DNA of 64,000 nucleotides from CAYNHF01 sp964397045 (GCA_964397045.1 CAYNHF010000033.1:124001-188000); one strand, 5' to 3'. Counted from the stretch's first letter, positions 52,244-61,731 are shown. Numbers and translations are program-made. The notes: generated by a model from the letters alone, not told the origin.

Positions 52244-52834
52244 TCAGCCGTTGCCGCGCTTGCCCTTCTTGTTCTTGCCCTTGGCTTTTCCATTGCCGCG
52301 AGGCTCGAGCGTCTCGTCTTCTTCGCCGACTGCTTCTACATATTCGCCGTCATCATCGGCCCATGGTTTGCCGAGGTCGGACTGCGCTATCTCGCGTACC
52401 CAGTGGCCCTTAGGCCCGTAGGTGGCTTTGTCGTAATCCTCTTTGAGCGAGTGAACGAATCCACTCACGAAGGACCCGTGCGTCAGCTTGCCATTGTGGG
52501 CAATGAGGTCGACGACCCGGCACTCGGGAAGCTCGCCTTCGACTTCCTCAACCAGGGTGGCTTCTTCGCCTCCCTCGCCCTCCGGCTCGGCGGGTGCACA
52601 GTCAGGGATCTCGGTGGGGTCATCGGTTGGCAACCAGTAGATGAGCTGCATCGCAACTTCGTCGTACCAGAACCAGCTGTCTACGACGTCTTCGGCAACT
52701 TCCTCTTCAGTGGCTTCCGCTTCAGTGGCAGCCTCACCCGTGGGTTCGCCCTCGGCCTCGGTGGCAGCTGCGACTCCGGCCACAGACAGCGCCATCACTG
52801 TTACGAGGACCAGGACGCGAATTCGACGGGTCAT
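52244..52834 (-). CDS. Secreted acidic protein with basic tail
   Basis: A 196-residue exported protein of no family I recognise. A signal peptide (MTRRIRVLVLVTVMALSVAG, cleavage near AAA-TEA) is followed by a Glu-rich segment (about 25-55), a folded region with Trp/Tyr (DSWFWYDEVAMQLIYWLP, CRVVDLIAHNGKLTHGSF) and a Gly/Lys-rich basic tail. ATG at 52834 with AAAAGGAA upstream and a good promoter 38 bases further up. It may be a periplasmic or cell-surface protein. Confidence 0.7.
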   Translation of the reverse strand: MTRRIRVLVLVTVMALSVAGVAAATEAEGEPTGEAATEAEATEEEVAEDVVDSWFWYDEVAMQLIYWLPTDDPTEIPDCAPAEPEGEGGEEATLVEEVEGELPECRVVDLIAHNGKLTHGSFVSGFVHSLKEDYDKATYGPKGHWVREIAQSDLGKPWADDDGEYVEAVGEEDETLEPRGNGKAKGKNKKGKRGNG

Positions 52835-52871
52835 GTTGAGTTCCTTTTCCGAGACGGGCCTTTGACTACGC

Positions 52872-52901
52872 ATAATAGCCGATAACCACTTTCCGTGGCA
52901 A
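52872..52901 (-). promoter_or_regulatory. Promoter of the secreted acidic protein gene
   Basis: TTGCCA (52896-52901) and TATTAT (52872-52877) on the minus strand with an 18-base spacer, 38 bases before the ATG. Near-consensus for the main sigma factor. A CCAGGT-CC-ACCTGG palindrome at 52943-52956 and GACTAGTC at 52925-52932 lie upstream and could be regulator sites. Confidence 0.6.
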
Positions 52902-53100
52902 GGGGAAACCTGATGGACAAGATTTGACTAGTCCATCGGACTCCAGGTCCACCTGGTCTACGCCGTGTTACTCCAACGTTCGAAACTACATCCAGCCTAC
53001 GATCTGGGTTCGTATCCAAGACGTGCTCTTCTCGTTGGTCCATGCCGCAAACGATTGAGCCCACACGCCACCCAATCAATCGAGCAACACCGTCCAACAC

Positions 53101-54009
53101 ATGACAGCCTCATCCTCATTGTTTGCTCCGGTTCGCCGGCGAGTTGTCGACTCCACCACCGCGCTGTTTGCCCACGCCCCGTTTCCGTTGACCGACACGC
53201 TGTCCTATGCCCCAGACGCCGGCCTCTTCGGCCCGGAGTCGATGACTTGGCCGGTGATGGGCGACGTCGCGACGTTCATCGGGGGAATCCGCGCCCTGCT
53301 GATCCAGTCCGCCCACCCCGAGGTTGTGGCAGGAGTGTCGGATCACTCCCGGTATCAAGACGACCCTCTCGGCAGACTGTCCCGCACCTCCGCCTATGTG
53401 ACGGCCACCGCCTTTGGCGCCATGCCCGAGGTCCAGAAGGCGGTTGATATCGTCCGGCGTGCCCACCGGCCGGTACGAGGGCAGTCACACCGCGACCTGA
53501 AGTACTCGGCGGCAGCTCCCGAGCTGGCCGCATGGGTCCACAACGCCCTGACCGACTCCTTTCTCGCCGCGAACCAGTCCTTCGGCGCCCGCCGGCTCAC
53601 CACGACCGAAGCAGACGGGTTCGTCGCCGAGCAATCGCGAGTCGGCGAACTCCTCGGAGCTGCGCCACTCCCAAAGACTGCGCGCGAATTGGCCACCTGG
53701 CTCGAGGATCACCCCGCGGCCGGACCGTCGCCGGGGCTGGCCGAGACCGTGAGATTCCTGAGGCGGCCTCCGTTGTGGCTACCAGTCGGTGCCGCGTACG
53801 GCGTGTTGTTCGCGGCCGCCGCGGCCACTATTTCGCCCCAGCTGCGAGAGATCATCGGGGTTCGTAGGCGGCCCGGCGCCATCAGCTTCGGGCAGGCGGC
53901 GATTCGCACGCTCAGATGGAACCTGGGCTCGTCCCCTTCGTGGCACCTGGCCCTGGTACGCACCGGAGCGCCTATCCCAGATGGGCTCTTCCACCGGACG
54001 CTGGTGTAA
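53101..54009 (+). CDS. DUF2236 (MpaB/Lcp-like) oxygenase family protein
   Basis: A 302-residue protein of the DUF2236 family, which includes the rubber-degrading Lcp and MpaB-type enzymes and many uncharacterised actinobacterial proteins. Family features: VMGDVATFIGGIRALLIQSAHPEV, SRYQDDPLGRLSRTSAYV and the C-terminal PQLREIIGV region. Heme binding is reported for Lcp; it cannot be shown here. ATG at 53101 has no clear ribosome binding site. It is 55 bases before the PAP2-kinase gene and may be in the same unit. Confidence 0.8.
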   Translation: MTASSSLFAPVRRRVVDSTTALFAHAPFPLTDTLSYAPDAGLFGPESMTWPVMGDVATFIGGIRALLIQSAHPEVVAGVSDHSRYQDDPLGRLSRTSAYVTATAFGAMPEVQKAVDIVRRAHRPVRGQSHRDLKYSAAAPELAAWVHNALTDSFLAANQSFGARRLTTTEADGFVAEQSRVGELLGAAPLPKTARELATWLEDHPAAGPSPGLAETVRFLRRPPLWLPVGAAYGVLFAAAAATISPQLREIIGVRRRPGAISFGQAAIRTLRWNLGSSPSWHLALVRTGAPIPDGLFHRTLV

Positions 54010-54064
54010 ACCCGAACCTGACTGTTTCAGGCACGATCCGTACACTGTGACCTGGAGGTTCGAT

Positions 54065-55819
54065 ATGACCGATCGGACAGATGTCTCGCGCGACCCGGAA
54101 GGCTCGCCGACAGTCGTATCGGCAGACGCCCCCCTGAGCACCAGACGCCGCTTCCAGATCGGGTCGTTGCAGGTCACAGGGAAACGTCGACGGCCGACCG
54201 GGCAGAAGCCGGCGCTGCCTTCCGATATGCGAGCTTCCGGCAAGTTCTGGCTCCTCATGGGCATCGGGGTCGCGATCACCTGGGTCACCCTGTTCGCTCT
54301 GCCCGGAGCGGCGGACTTCTGGACCCGCCGGGACCTGGGACTCCTCCTGCGACTCGAGGATATGCGAACGGATGCGGTCACTGCCGTCGCCAAGGCGCTG
54401 AATTTCCTGACCTCAGACGCGGTGGTGCGGATCATGCGCTGGGGGTCGCTGGCGGTACTGGTGTTCTACAAACGATGGCGGCACCTGGCAGCAGGAATCG
54501 CGGCAATCGCAGTCGTCGAAGCTTCCGCCGCGCTGATGGCAGAAGCAGTCGCCCGTCCCCGGCCTCTCGTTGAGATACTGGTGCCCTGGGAGGGCTACGC
54601 CCACCCATCTAATCCCGTAGCTTCGCTTGCAGTCACGCTCGGCGTCATCGGCTACTCCCTCATCCCCCGCGGCCGGATTCGCACCTGGTGGTTCATCGGC
54701 AGCGGCACACTCATGATACTGATCAGCTTTTCCAGGATCTACCTCGGAGTCGACCACCCGTCCGATGCCTGGGTCAGCCTGGGATTGGCGATCTCAGTCA
54801 CCGTGGTCATCTACAAGGTCTTTGTACCCGAGTCGGTGTGGCCGGTCAGCTATCAGCGAGGCAACACCGCCCACCTCGATGTGACCGGAAGGCGCGGCGA
54901 GGCGATCACGGACGCGGTCAAGAGCCAGCTCTGCGTCGAGGTGCTCGACCTCAAGCCCGTGGGTCTCGAGGGCAGCGCCGGCTCGACGCCGCTTCTCCTC
55001 ACGTGCAAGACCACCGGCGATCATCCCAACCAATTGACGTTCGGCAAACTCTACGCCCAGAGCCATCTACGAGCCGATCGCTGGTACAAGTGGGGGCGCA
55101 CGCTGCTCTACGGCTCGCTGGAGGACGAGGTCCGTTTCGGCTCGGTCCGCCGGCTGGTCGAGTACGAGGACTACCTGTCCCGAGTCATGCGGGATGCCGG
55201 CATCCCAACGGCGGAACCTTTCGGGTTCGTTGAGATCACACCGGAGCGCGAATATCTCATCGTGACCGAGTTCCTGGAGGGCGCGGAGGAAATCGGCAAC
55301 GTCAGCATCACAGACGAAATCATCGACCAGGGTCTCGCGATCGTCCGACAACTGTGGGACGCCGGCCTGGCGCATCGCGACTTGAAGCCGGCGAACGCCA
55401 TGGTGCGAGATGGCCAGGTGGTCCTCATCGACACCGCGTTTGGGCAGATTCGGCCCAGCCCCTGGCGCCAGGCGGTCGACCTGGCCAACATGATGCTCGT
55501 GCTGGCGGTCGGCTCGAGTGCTGTGACCGTCTACGAGCATGCCCTCGAGCAGTTCACCCCGAATGACGTAGCCGAGGCATTCGCAGCCACCCACGGTGTC
55601 TCGATCCCCTCTCAGCTTCGCCGCATGATCAAACAGCACCAGAAGGACACCGGCGAGGATCTCATCGAAACCTTCCGCGCCCTGGCACCGAGCCGGGAAC
55701 CGATTTCCATTCAGCGGTGGTCGGCACGCCGGCTCGCCGTCGCGTTCACCACGCTGCTCGTCGGCATCATGGGGCTTGCCTTTCTGATCTCCAACCTGCT
55801 CGGCACGGGGTTCCTGTAA
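54065..55819 (+). CDS. PAP2-like membrane domain fused to a protein-kinase-like domain
   Basis: A 584-residue fusion. Residues about 60-255 are a membrane PAP2 phosphatase-like domain: AVARPRP (motif 1) and SRIYLGVDHPSD (motif 3) are present, but motif 2, normally PSGH, reads PSNP near residue 179, so phosphatase activity is doubtful. Residues about 300-520 are kinase-like with HRDLKPANAM (catalytic loop near residue 437) and VVLIDTAFG in place of DFG, as in RIO/InaA-type lipopolysaccharide kinases. A C-terminal membrane helix follows (about 557-580). ATG at 54065 with GGAGG upstream. The stop overlaps the next start by one base. Confidence 0.85.
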   Translation: MTDRTDVSRDPEGSPTVVSADAPLSTRRRFQIGSLQVTGKRRRPTGQKPALPSDMRASGKFWLLMGIGVAITWVTLFALPGAADFWTRRDLGLLLRLEDMRTDAVTAVAKALNFLTSDAVVRIMRWGSLAVLVFYKRWRHLAAGIAAIAVVEASAALMAEAVARPRPLVEILVPWEGYAHPSNPVASLAVTLGVIGYSLIPRGRIRTWWFIGSGTLMILISFSRIYLGVDHPSDAWVSLGLAISVTVVIYKVFVPESVWPVSYQRGNTAHLDVTGRRGEAITDAVKSQLCVEVLDLKPVGLEGSAGSTPLLLTCKTTGDHPNQLTFGKLYAQSHLRADRWYKWGRTLLYGSLEDEVRFGSVRRLVEYEDYLSRVMRDAGIPTAEPFGFVEITPEREYLIVTEFLEGAEEIGNVSITDEIIDQGLAIVRQLWDAGLAHRDLKPANAMVRDGQVVLIDTAFGQIRPSPWRQAVDLANMMLVLAVGSSAVTVYEHALEQFTPNDVAEAFAATHGVSIPSQLRRMIKQHQKDTGEDLIETFRALAPSREPISIQRWSARRLAVAFTTLLVGIMGLAFLISNLLGTGFL

Positions 55820-56667
55820 TGCGCCGGATCACCTTGGCTCTCGTCGCACTCGGACTCGTTGCCACCGCCTGCGGGAGTACGTTGGGCCGCAGCATCATCG
55901 AGTGCGATCTCGACGTCCGCCAGCCCAGCGGTACCAGCATCATCAGCGCTCAGGCGGTTCCCAGTGCAGACTTCCTGCCATGCATCGAGGCCTTGCGGCC
56001 GGGGTGGGAATACGAACACGTCGCTCCCGAGAGTGGACGCGTCTGGTTTGCCCTCGACTCCGATCGACTCGGCTATCGCTTCGTGCAGGTCACGCTTACA
56101 GAGAGCTGTGAGATCGGCAGCGCCCAACCACTCCCCAGCGACCAGGAGGGTGCCAACTTCCATGTGGACATCATCGAGGACCGCAGCACTGCAGCGCTCA
56201 CGATCATCCCGATTGCAGTCAGGCACCGAGCGTACGCCCATTCTTCGGCCGCGGTGATAACCGGCCGGTTTGTTGATGGGTACCGGGTCGAAGCCACCGT
56301 AGACGATGCGGAAGAGCCTGCGTCCGACCGCATCGCCAAAGCAGTCGCCTCGGGGAACGCTGTGCTGATCGTGGACGACAGAGAGGTAGATACCGCGACC
56401 TTCAGCATGCGTGAAGCCAACGGAGACGAGGAAGCAGGGCTCACCACCGATGACGTACTCGACGAACTGCAGGACACCCTTGAGGATCCGGTGTATCGGG
56501 CAACCTGGTTCTACGTCTTCGACGCGTCGTGTGTTCGATATGACATCAACGCCAAGGGTCCCGGAGCCGAACGCGCCGCCCGGGATATCGATGCCGCTCT
56601 TGGATTCTACGACCTCGCCGAGTTGAAGGATCTTGCCAGAAGAGAGGGCTACGGCGGCTTCGAATGA
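55819..56667 (+). CDS. Lipoprotein, function unknown
   Basis: A 282-residue predicted lipoprotein: signal peptide and lipobox LVATAC at the N-terminus, mature sequence without a family I recognise but with two Cys-containing segments (IIECDLDVRQ, CEIGSAQ) and an acidic C-terminal half (DEEAGLTTDDVLDEL). ATG at 55819 overlaps the PAP2-kinase stop (TAATG) and its stop overlaps the flippase start (ATGA), so the three genes are translationally coupled. Confidence 0.8.
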   Translation: MRRITLALVALGLVATACGSTLGRSIIECDLDVRQPSGTSIISAQAVPSADFLPCIEALRPGWEYEHVAPESGRVWFALDSDRLGYRFVQVTLTESCEIGSAQPLPSDQEGANFHVDIIEDRSTAALTIIPIAVRHRAYAHSSAAVITGRFVDGYRVEATVDDAEEPASDRIAKAVASGNAVLIVDDREVDTATFSMREANGDEEAGLTTDDVLDELQDTLEDPVYRATWFYVFDASCVRYDINAKGPGAERAARDIDAALGFYDLAELKDLARREGYGGFE

Positions 56668-57827
56668 GCAACTCTCGGGTCAACCAGGACGATTCGATCG
56701 CGGGTGAGACGCCGCCAGAGGCGGACGCGACCTCTTCGATAGCCGGCAGGATTCCCTGGAAACGCATCATCCAGGGACTCATCAGCCTGGCCATCATCGT
56801 GGGGATCTTCGTCGGTGTGATGCCGCTCATCGCGGACTATGACGACGTGTTCGCCACGATCGGCGATATGAGCCCGCTCGAACTGTCGGGGCTGCTGCTG
56901 GTGGGGCTGTGGAACCTCGCCACCTACTGGTTCGTCTTGATCGCCGCGCTGCCCGGCCTCCGGCTCAGAGAGGCTGCCGTCGTCAATCAGGCATCGACGG
57001 CCGTCGCCAACACGCTGCCCGGAGGCGGCGCAATAGGGGTGGCAGTCACCCTCGCCATGCTGACATCGTGGGGGTTCGCAGTGTCAGCAATCGCTCGATC
57101 CGCTGTGGTCACCGGGATCTGGAACAACTTCGTCAAGCTCGGAATGCCGGTGCTGGCCCTCGCCTTTCTTGCGCTCGAAGGCGGCGTGACGCCGGGCCGC
57201 CTGGCTGCGGCCGGCATCGGTATCGCGGTGTTGGTAGCCGCCGTGGTCATCTTCGCCCTCATCCTGAAGAGCGATCGACTGGCACGAGCCGTGGGACGTG
57301 CGGTGGGTTGGGTGGTAGACCATCTCCTCAGCCTCGCGCGACGCGACCCGATCGGCGGATGGGACGATCGCACCGCGAACTTCCGGACGGAGACTATCGG
57401 GCTGCTGCGCCACCGGTGGATTGGCCTGACCGCTGCCACCCTGCTCAGCCACATTTCGTTGTACCTCGTCCTCCTCTTCACCCTCCGTAGTGTCGGAGTT
57501 TCCCAGGAAGAACTCAGCTGGATCGCAGTCCTAGCTGCGTTCAGCTTCGTTCGACTCATTTCCGCGCTGCCGATCACGCCGGGCGGCGTCGGGGTCGTCG
57601 AATTGGGGTACGCGGCGGCGATGACCATCGGGATGGACGACCTCACGAGTGCCCAGGTAGTCGCGGCCATCCTCGTGTTCCGCGCCATCACCTACCTGCT
57701 TCCGATCCCGCTCGGTCTCATCTCCTACGTCGTGTGGCGGATCAACAAGACCTGGCGAATGACACAGCAGGAGCGCAATGTCCTCGTCGGCGATGCTTAC
57801 GTGAGCGAGGACGCCTCTCCCGCTTGA
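56664..57827 (+). CDS. YbhN/LPG-synthase-type transmembrane flippase-like protein
   Basis: A 387-residue integral membrane protein of the UPF0104/lysylphosphatidylglycerol synthase TM family, with about eight helices after a short cytoplasmic tail (1-30). The family patterns are NQASTAVANTLPGGGAIGVAV and RLISALPITPGGVGVVELGY. MprF's homologous domain flips lipids, and related proteins are proposed lipid flippases, but substrate here is unknown. Coupled to the lipoprotein and PAP2-kinase genes. Confidence 0.88.
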   Translation: MSNSRVNQDDSIAGETPPEADATSSIAGRIPWKRIIQGLISLAIIVGIFVGVMPLIADYDDVFATIGDMSPLELSGLLLVGLWNLATYWFVLIAALPGLRLREAAVVNQASTAVANTLPGGGAIGVAVTLAMLTSWGFAVSAIARSAVVTGIWNNFVKLGMPVLALAFLALEGGVTPGRLAAAGIGIAVLVAAVVIFALILKSDRLARAVGRAVGWVVDHLLSLARRDPIGGWDDRTANFRTETIGLLRHRWIGLTAATLLSHISLYLVLLFTLRSVGVSQEELSWIAVLAAFSFVRLISALPITPGGVGVVELGYAAAMTIGMDDLTSAQVVAAILVFRAITYLLPIPLGLISYVVWRINKTWRMTQQERNVLVGDAYVSEDASPA

Positions 57828-58522
57828 GGCGAACGAGTAGTTCCGCGATCTTCGGTCCACCAATGAACCGCGGCCGCGGCTCCAATTGCACATGCCGCGC
57901 CGAAGGCAACCCCTGCAATCACGTCCGTCAACCAATGCGCTCCTAGGTAAACCCGGCTCCCAGCCATGAGCAGCGCAAACGTCGCCGCCAGCACCTCGAG
58001 GTTGCGCCGCCGGGGACCGGCAGGTACGAACACCACGACGAGCGAAATCGCCACCACAGCACCTGCAACCGCATGGCCCGAAGGGAACGCTGCAGTGAAT
58101 GTCTCCACCAATGACACCGGTGGCCGGGGTCGGTCGTAGGCCGCTTTCAGAATGCCCACGGCCGGTTCGGAAAGCACGATGGCCAGCCACCACACGGAGA
58201 GTGCGGCCCAGCGTCGCCTGACGATCAACCATAGGGTGACCAGCGCCCGCACCGACCAGACGAAGATCGCCCCACCCAGGAAATCGAACACATGAGCCAG
58301 CGCTGTCAGCACGCCAACCTTGAAGGGAAACACCGCTTCGTACACCGCGAGATCGAAGTCGTCGAGTACCTCCCGGGTAGGTGGGATCGCTATCAGAATG
58401 AACAGGCTGAGCGCCACCGCCCACAACCCAACGGCCACTGCCCACGCGATCCGATGGTCGGAAACCAGCAGGTGCCGGATCTCGTCGCTGATCGTGTGCG
58501 GATGCTGGTGGCCGTCTCCCAT
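57797..58522 (-). CDS. PAP2 family phosphatase
   Basis: A 241-residue membrane phosphatase with all three PAP2 motifs: KAAYDRPRP, FPSGHAVAG and SRVYLGAHWLTDV. Such enzymes dephosphorylate undecaprenyl diphosphate or phosphatidic-acid-type lipids. ATG at 58522. Its 3' end overlaps the convergent flippase gene by 31 bases. Unlike the neighbouring fusion, it looks fully active. Confidence 0.9.
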   Translation of the reverse strand: MGDGHQHPHTISDEIRHLLVSDHRIAWAVAVGLWAVALSLFILIAIPPTREVLDDFDLAVYEAVFPFKVGVLTALAHVFDFLGGAIFVWSVRALVTLWLIVRRRWAALSVWWLAIVLSEPAVGILKAAYDRPRPPVSLVETFTAAFPSGHAVAGAVVAISLVVVFVPAGPRRRNLEVLAATFALLMAGSRVYLGAHWLTDVIAGVAFGAACAIGAAAAVHWWTEDRGTTRSPQAGEASSLT

Positions 58523-58566
58523 CGCCGCCACGCTACCGTCGCGGCTGAGCCTCACCAACGGCCGGG

Positions 58567-59232
58567 CTATGCCACGTCGTTTGCGGTGTCCTTGGTCTTC
58601 GGGTCTGCCTTGAGGATGGTGACCAGGATGAAGTACAGGATCGGCAAGCTGAAATACAGTGCCAGGCTCAGTTCGGGCAGGGCGTCCGCCACGGCCATGG
58701 CCAGCCCGTAGATCAGCAGCGGAGCCGCAGCGAGCAGCGTGGACATTCGCTTCATACCCGTAGTGCGGGGAGTCCACAGCAGCGAAGGGTGGCGGCTGAG
58801 ATACCAGTCCAAGAGGATGCGCACCATAGTCAGTACGAGCAGCACCGCTCCGTACAGATGCAGCGCCGTTGCGTTCTGCGGGTACTCCCCGATCACGGAG
58901 GCGGCAAACGGAATCAGCGAAGCAGGCAACAGAAACAGGAGGTTCAGCCACACCAGGTCGCGATTGGCGTAGCGGACGTTCGAAAACGTGTCCCGGTGCC
59001 ACACCCAGTACATCCCGACGATGAGGAACGAGATCACGAAGGCTATGAATGTAGGACGCACCTCTCTGAGGGCATCTCCCAACGACTGCCCAGGGGAAAG
59101 ATCGGGGGGCTCCAATTCCAGGACCAGAATCGTGATCACGATCGCGAGTACGGCGTCTGTGAACGCCATCACCCGGGCCGGGTCGCGTCTTCGCTTCTCT
59201 CGGGGTGTGTAGTCGATGTCCGGGCTGCTCAT
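58567..59232 (-). CDS. TMEM175/DUF1211 family potassium channel-like protein
   Basis: A 221-residue protein with six predicted helices and the TMEM175 signature RVMAFTDAVLAIVITILVLEL in the first helix (R-x3-FTD). Bacterial TMEM175 proteins form leak potassium channels; the family has one six-helix repeat per subunit. ATG at 59232; a frame to 59265 adds 11 residues. Confidence 0.9.
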   Translation of the reverse strand: MSSPDIDYTPREKRRRDPARVMAFTDAVLAIVITILVLELEPPDLSPGQSLGDALREVRPTFIAFVISFLIVGMYWVWHRDTFSNVRYANRDLVWLNLLFLLPASLIPFAASVIGEYPQNATALHLYGAVLLVLTMVRILLDWYLSRHPSLLWTPRTTGMKRMSTLLAAAPLLIYGLAMAVADALPELSLALYFSLPILYFILVTILKADPKTKDTANDVA

Positions 59233-59322
59233 GGACCCATTCTGGTCAGCAAGACTGCATCTCACAATCGCTGCCGCATCGATCGACGGATATGAGCGAC
59301 CTGCCCGGCAGAGGCCGCTCCG

Positions 59323-60510
59323 CTACGTCTCCACGGACCGCCACGCATCGCGCAGCTTCACCTTGCCTCCCGTTCGCAGCAATGCTCCGGTGTAGACCCG
59401 GGCACCGACTCGCACCAGAAGCACGATCGTGAACACAACCAGGACGATCGAAAGGCCGACCTCCCACGCAGGCGCGCTTCCGACCGCCGCACGCACCGGC
59501 ATCACCATCGGGGTCCACGGTGGAAAGAAGGACGCCAGCCGAATGAAGGTGACGTCTGGATTCTCGGTCGCGATCTGAGCGATGAAGAAGCCGGGCAAGA
59601 TGAATGCCACGGGCAACATCAGCACCCCTTGCAGGTCCTCCTGCCGCGACACAGTCGAGCCGAGTGCGGCGTACATGAATGCGTAGAGGGTGTACCCGAG
59701 CAGGAACCAGAAGAGCACCCCTCCCACGATCTCGACGCCGATCCCGGTCAATGAAACTCCCTCGACGTCGACGATCGAAGCCGCCACCAACGCGGCACCT
59801 GCGAGCACGAGCAGTTGCACCAGACCGAGCGCACCGATGCCGATCACCTTGCCGACGAGGACCTGCGACGGACGGACTCTGGCCAGCACTACCTCGACGA
59901 CGCGATTCTGCTTCTCCTCGACGGTGCCCATTGCTACGAACTGGCCGAAGATCAGAATCGTGATGTACAGAACCATCATGCCGACGAATGCACCCACCTG
60001 CCGCGGCGCTTCCTCGGGGTCCGGGACCACCAGGGTGCGCGACTGCAATTGAATCCGCTCGGTCAACCCGGCGACTTCCTCGGCGGAGAGGTTCAGCTCC
60101 GTGATCAACGCTCGCTGCCGCGCCGTCGTGACCGCGTCTGAGAGGACCTGGCGGGTGAAGAAGGACTCGTCCTCGAACCACACCAGTTCAGTGCCGTCAA
60201 CCAGGACCACGCGGGCCACTCCACTGGTCAGTGCAGTTTCGGCCTGCTCAATCGAGTCGTAGCGGGTGATGGTCACCTCCACGTCGGCGATTGCTGCGCG
60301 CTGGGTGAGAAGACTCTCGATGTTCTCGGGTTGCGAGCCCACCAACCCAACGGCGATGGGTTCGGGGTCATCCTCGAGGAGAGCCAGCAGCGGGCCCGCA
60401 GCCAGAATCAACCCGACTATCAACACCATTGTCACAATGAAGGCCTTGCTTCTTGCCCGCTGGACGAACTCCCGACGGGCAAGCAACAGCGTCTGCTGGA
60501 TGCGACTCAC
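59323..60510 (-). CDS. ABC transporter permease, NatB type
   Basis: A 395-residue ABC-2 type permease. One helix near the N-terminus (residues 25-45), a large external domain (about 50-165), then five or six helices. The pattern LARREFVQRARSKAFI, GTVEEKQNRVVEVVLARVRPSQVLVGKVIGIG is typical of NatB exporters for sodium or drugs. Coupled to the ATPase gene upstream by a 4-base overlap. Confidence 0.9.
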   Translation of the reverse strand: MSRIQQTLLLARREFVQRARSKAFIVTMVLIVGLILAAGPLLALLEDDPEPIAVGLVGSQPENIESLLTQRAAIADVEVTITRYDSIEQAETALTSGVARVVLVDGTELVWFEDESFFTRQVLSDAVTTARQRALITELNLSAEEVAGLTERIQLQSRTLVVPDPEEAPRQVGAFVGMMVLYITILIFGQFVAMGTVEEKQNRVVEVVLARVRPSQVLVGKVIGIGALGLVQLLVLAGAALVAASIVDVEGVSLTGIGVEIVGGVLFWFLLGYTLYAFMYAALGSTVSRQEDLQGVLMLPVAFILPGFFIAQIATENPDVTFIRLASFFPPWTPMVMPVRAAVGSAPAWEVGLSIVLVVFTIVLLVRVGARVYTGALLRTGGKVKLRDAWRSVET

Positions 60511-61388
60511 GTCGTCACCGCCTCGTGAAAGAGATCGGACAGGCTCGGAGGCTCGAAGGCAAAGCGATCCACGGTGCCGGCGGCGGAAGCTGCCGCGAGG
60601 ATCTCGGCGATCGGAGCGTCACGGCCGACCACGGTGTGCGGGCGGCCATTGTCGTCGACCACGGTTACCCCTTCCGACTCGGGAACCCAGCTCCTGCCGT
60701 CGACAACAACATCGAGACGACGCCGGGTGGAGCGAGCTCGCAGCTCATCAAGGTCGCCGGCGAGCACCACATGACCACGATTGATGATGGCAACGTCCTG
60801 GCATACATCCTCGACGAGGTCGAGTTGGTGGCTGGAGAACACGATGGCTGCCCCCCGTGCCGCAAGTTCCCGCAGGGTTCCGCTCAGCGATTCCACACCG
60901 ATGGGATCCAGGCCGGCAAATGGCTCATCGAGGATGAGGACCACCGGGTCGTGGACCAGTGCCGTCGCCAACTGGACTCGCTGCTGGTTCCCGTGCGACA
61001 GGTCCTCGAGCTTGGCACCGCCTCGCTCTCCCACCCCCAGATGGTTGAGCCACAAATCGGTGGCAGCAGCCGCGTCGTTCGCATTGAGACCGGACAGCCT
61101 GCCGAAGTGAATCACCTGCTCGCGCACCTTCATTTTCGGATAGAGACCCCGCTCCTCCGGCATGTACCCGAACCGCAGCCGGTCCTCGGCTGTGATCGCA
61201 TGGCCGTCCCAGCGGACCTCCCCGGCATCTGGAGCAACGAGTCCGAAGATGCAGCGCATTGCCGTGGTCTTGCCCGCGCCGTTGGGTCCGAGGAACCCGA
61301 GGATGCGGCCCCGGCTCACCCCGAAGCTGGCGCGATCCAACGCTCTGATATCGCCGTAGCTCTTGTCGAGAACGTCAATCGTGAGCAC
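60507..61388 (-). CDS. ABC transporter ATPase, NatA type
   Basis: A 293-residue ATPase partner of the following permease. Walker A GPNGAGKTT, Q-loop region, LSHGNQQRVQ signature (LSxGxxQ), VVLILDEP Walker B and SSHQLD H-loop are visible, and a C-terminal accessory domain of ~80 residues follows. Start at 61388. Typical NatAB-type exporter for ions or antibiotics; substrate unknown. Confidence 0.93.
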   Translation of the reverse strand: MLTIDVLDKSYGDIRALDRASFGVSRGRILGFLGPNGAGKTTAMRCIFGLVAPDAGEVRWDGHAITAEDRLRFGYMPEERGLYPKMKVREQVIHFGRLSGLNANDAAAATDLWLNHLGVGERGGAKLEDLSHGNQQRVQLATALVHDPVVLILDEPFAGLDPIGVESLSGTLRELAARGAAIVFSSHQLDLVEDVCQDVAIINRGHVVLAGDLDELRARSTRRRLDVVVDGRSWVPESEGVTVVDDNGRPHTVVGRDAPIAEILAAASAAGTVDRFAFEPPSLSDLFHEAVTT

Positions 61389-61536
61389 GCTGCCTCCGGC
61401 GTTCGTCGCGCATCATCGAGCTGCACGGATGGCCAGAGTAGAGGAGGAAGCCCGGTATCTCGGACTCGAGCTCCCGCCGGCTTCCGGTCCGACCGTGAGG
61501 GTATCTACTGCGAGCGACCGCGGCCGTGGCGCCGCG

Positions 61537-61731
61537 TCACCTCACGGTGATGTACTTGTTCCAGGGCTCAACCAGCTGCTTGTGCTCTTCGAATGTCAGT
61601 CCACCCACCTTCCACAAGTGGCTGGATTTCATGTGCACGAACATCTCGTTCACCGCGACCTCAGAGGTATCTCCGGTAGCCACGAAGTCGCAGGGCTCCT
61701 CGTTGAGGTCTTCGCAGGCGAGTTCTTGCAT
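61537..61731 (-). CDS. DUF1059 family small protein
   Basis: A 64-residue protein resembling the DUF1059 family: MQELACEDLNEEPCDFVATGD, then NEMFVHMKSSH (normally eEvl..l..H.k..H). ATG at 61731 preceded by AAAGGCGG. Longer frames upstream are not family-like. Function unknown. Confidence 0.65.
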   Translation of the reverse strand: MQELACEDLNEEPCDFVATGDTSEVAVNEMFVHMKSSHLWKVGGLTFEEHKQLVEPWNKYITVR

